A DNA stretch of 6,019 nt from Bacillota bacterium (GTDB lineage: Bacteria; Bacillota; Clostridia; Lutisporales; Lutisporaceae), in the NCBI GenBank assembly GCA_023405875.1, contig JAEXXN010000357.1, positions 1 through 6,019 of the forward strand, given 5' to 3'. The position numbers were made by a program, and so were the translations under genes. Each line of letters starts with the position of its first letter. The stretch's first letter is position 1. Below are positions 4,125-6,019 of this stretch, piece after piece. Under the pieces are notes generated by a model. That model did not search any database. It was not told the origin of the DNA and saw only the letters and a program-made list of their open reading frames with translations.

Positions 4125-6019
4125 ATGGACAGATTCAAGCTTATATCTGAATACAAGCCGACAGGGGATCAGCCTGAGGCTATAGAAAACCTGGCAAAGG
4201 GGATACTGAAGGGGGACAAGTACCAGACACTGCTTGGGGTAACGGGCTCAGGCAAGACCTTTACTATTGCCAACGTCATTGACAAGGTCCAGAGGCCTAC
4301 CTTGGTGCTGGCACACAACAAGACTCTTGCAGCACAGCTTTGCAGCGAGTTTAAAGAATTCTTCCCTGATAACTGTGTAGAATACTTTGTCAGCTATTAT
4401 GACTTCTACCAGCCGGAGGCATATGTTGCACGTTCGGATACCTACATTGAAAAAGAAGCTGATATCAATGATGAGATAGATAAGCTGAGACACTCGGCGA
4501 CAGCCGCCCTTTTTGAGCGGAAGGATGTCATTATAGTAGCCAGTGTCTCCTGCATATATGGGCTGGGAGATCCTGAGGATTACAAGTCCCTTGTGCTTTC
4601 CTTGCGGAAAGGCATGGTCAAGGACCGGGACGAGGTTTTGAGGAAGCTTATAGATATACAGTATGACAGGAATGACATAAATTTTATCAGAGGGACCTTC
4701 AGGGTAAGGGGAGACATTGTTGATATTTTCCCCGCAGCCTCATCGGACAAGGCAATAAGAGTAGAATATTTCGGTGATGAAATAGAAAGGATCCTTGAAA
4801 TAGATTCACTTACAGGTAATATAATAGGTGAGCGGCAGCATGTTTTTATATACCCGGCATCCCATTTTGCCACTACCAAAGCAAAGCTGGAGGCTGCTAT
4901 AAGTACCATCGAAATAGAGCTGGAGCAGAGGGTAAAGGAGCTGAAGGAGCAGGATAAGCTGTTGGAAGCCCAGAGACTGCTTCAGAGAACCAATTATGAT
5001 ATTGAAATGATGAAGGAAGTAGGGTATTGCTCAGGTATAGAAAACTATTCAAGACATATAAGCGGCAGGCAGCCGGGAAGCTCGCCCTATACCCTGCTGG
5101 ATTTCTTCCCGGAGGATTATCTGCTGGTAGTTGACGAATCCCATGTCTCGATACCTCAGGTCAGAGGCATGTACTTTGGAGACAGGGCCAGAAAGGAATC
5201 CCTTGTTGAATACGGCTTCAGGCTGCCTTCTGCCTTCGATAACAGGCCGTTGAACTTTGAGGAATTTGAACAGAGGCTCAACCAGGTGATTTATGTAAGC
5301 GCTACTCCTGCGAAATTTGAGCTTGAGCGGAGCACACGTGTCGTAGAACAGATCATCAGGCCTACAGGGCTGGTAGATCCGGAAATAGAGGTCAAGCCTG
5401 TGAAAGGGCAGATAGACCATCTTATAGGGGAAGTAAAGGAACGGGTTGAGAAAAATCAGAGGATATTGGTCACCACCCTGACGAAGAAGATGGCAGAGGA
5501 TCTGACGACCTATATGAAAGAGCTTGACATCAGAGTACGGTATCTGCATTCCGATGTCCTCACCATGGAAAGGATGAAGATACTAAGAAGCCTCAGACTG
5601 GGTGAGTTTGATGTGCTTGTGGGTATAAATCTCCTCAGGGAGGGCCTGGACCTTCCGGAGGTATCCCTGGTAGCCATACTGGATGCAGACAAGGAAGGCT
5701 TCCTCAGGTCGGAGACTTCCCTTATACAGACAATAGGAAGAGCGGCGAGAAATGTTGAGGGAAAGGTAATCATGTATGCTGATAACATTACCGACTCCAT
5801 GCAGAGGGCTATAAGTGAAACAAACAGAAGAAGAAGGATACAGGTGGAATACAATGAAAAGCATGGAATAGAGCCCCAGACTATAAGGAAAGCGATACAT
5901 GAAATAATTGAAGCCACCACAGTAGCAGAAGAATCGGCAAAATACGGAATCAAGCGGGATATAGACCATTTGAGGAAAGAAGACATAGTGAGACTGATAT
6001 CCGCCCTGGAGGACGAGAT
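4125..6019 (+). CDS. uvrB: Excinuclease ABC subunit B, UvrB (3' partial)
   Basis: DNA-damage-recognition helicase of nucleotide excision repair. It receives DNA from UvrA, verifies the lesion by strand separation and recruits UvrC for incision; it acts on the chromosome in the cytoplasm. The 631 visible codons contain Walker A GVTGSGKT (38-45), the beta-hairpin YYDFYQPEAYV (91-101), the RHSATAALFERKDVI segment (122-136), the UvrA-interaction domain (about 155-250), Walker B DESH (337-340), YVSATP (390-395) and helicase motif VI QTIGRAARN (535-543). The frame is intact and open to the window end. By comparison with the usual length near 660 aa, only the end of the C-terminal UVR domain, which contacts UvrC, is missing. 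The start ATG follows GGGTGGGTGAT (4111-4121), matching the GGTGAT part of the Shine-Dalgarno. The hairpin has Phe94 where a Tyr is common, and Ala102 where Pro is common. It is controlled by the P1/LexA site and probably P2; uvrA likely follows. Confidence 0.97.
   Translation, partial: MDRFKLISEYKPTGDQPEAIENLAKGILKGDKYQTLLGVTGSGKTFTIANVIDKVQRPTLVLAHNKTLAAQLCSEFKEFFPDNCVEYFVSYYDFYQPEAYVARSDTYIEKEADINDEIDKLRHSATAALFERKDVIIVASVSCIYGLGDPEDYKSLVLSLRKGMVKDRDEVLRKLIDIQYDRNDINFIRGTFRVRGDIVDIFPAASSDKAIRVEYFGDEIERILEIDSLTGNIIGERQHVFIYPASHFATTKAKLEAAISTIEIELEQRVKELKEQDKLLEAQRLLQRTNYDIEMMKEVGYCSGIENYSRHISGRQPGSSPYTLLDFFPEDYLLVVDESHVSIPQVRGMYFGDRARKESLVEYGFRLPSAFDNRPLNFEEFEQRLNQVIYVSATPAKFELERSTRVVEQIIRPTGLVDPEIEVKPVKGQIDHLIGEVKERVEKNQRILVTTLTKKMAEDLTTYMKELDIRVRYLHSDVLTMERMKILRSLRLGEFDVLVGINLLREGLDLPEVSLVAILDADKEGFLRSETSLIQTIGRAARNVEGKVIMYADNITDSMQRAISETNRRRRIQVEYNEKHGIEPQTIRKAIHEIIEATTVAEESAKYGIKRDIDHLRKEDIVRLISALEDE

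Noticed and set aside
1..6019. CRISPR array, tRNA, rRNA, transposase gene, prophage or anti-phage defence genes
   Set aside because: No regularly spaced repeats, RNA gene signatures or relevant protein motifs are visible; apart from the palindrome this is ordinary chromosomal sequence.

Overview
The window looks like a chromosomal segment from a low-to-moderate GC Gram-positive bacterium of the class Clostridia. The signs are Arg codons dominated by AGA/AGG, frequent ATA for Ile, Shine-Dalgarno sites of the GGAGG/GGTGAT type, a TTG start, a Gram-positive (DinR-type) LexA box, and protein families in a Firmicute-like order (a MinJ/YvjD-like PDZ membrane protein near uvrB). The genus cannot be fixed by reading alone. 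Both ends cut genes: the left gene most likely starts before base 1, and uvrB runs off the right end.

Layout. (1) Bases 1-1184, plus strand: polytopic membrane protein with a C-terminal PDZ domain. (2) 1192-1250: a 59-bp nearly perfect palindrome filling the gap between that gene and a possible small minus-strand gene (1254-1421). (3) 1422-1601: AT-rich leader with a weak promoter candidate and a strong ribosome binding site for a TTG start. (4) 1602-2711: a complete MsmX/UgpC-type ATPase of CUT1 sugar importers, with no permease or binding-protein gene next to it. (5) 2712-2823: a 13-bp perfect hairpin, then a 34-nt structured element overlapping the translation-initiation region of the next gene. 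(6) 2824-3822: CdaR/PucR-type regulator. (7) 3823-4124: a second copy of the 34-nt element, a strong intrinsic terminator, a near-consensus promoter with a LexA box on its start point, an 11-bp inverted repeat and a second extended -10 promoter. (8) 4125-6019: uvrB, complete except for about the last 30 residues.

How it fits together. The sugar-transport ATPase and the CdaR-like regulator form a probable two-gene operon ended by the 3877-3933 terminator. An ATPase of this kind usually serves several importers encoded elsewhere, so the regulator next to it may tie transport capacity to carbon status (inference). uvrB is a separate, SOS-controlled unit, probably followed by uvrA outside the window.

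The least expected signal is the pair of 34-nt elements that bracket the regulator gene. They match at 28 of 34 positions, and each folds into a stem with a single bulged U. All three stem differences keep pairing, including one double change (U-G to G-C). In the upstream copy the 3' strand of the stem can instead pair with the regulator's Shine-Dalgarno sequence. This looks like a small RNA-level control element I cannot match to a named family. I see no CRISPR array, transposase, rRNA or tRNA.
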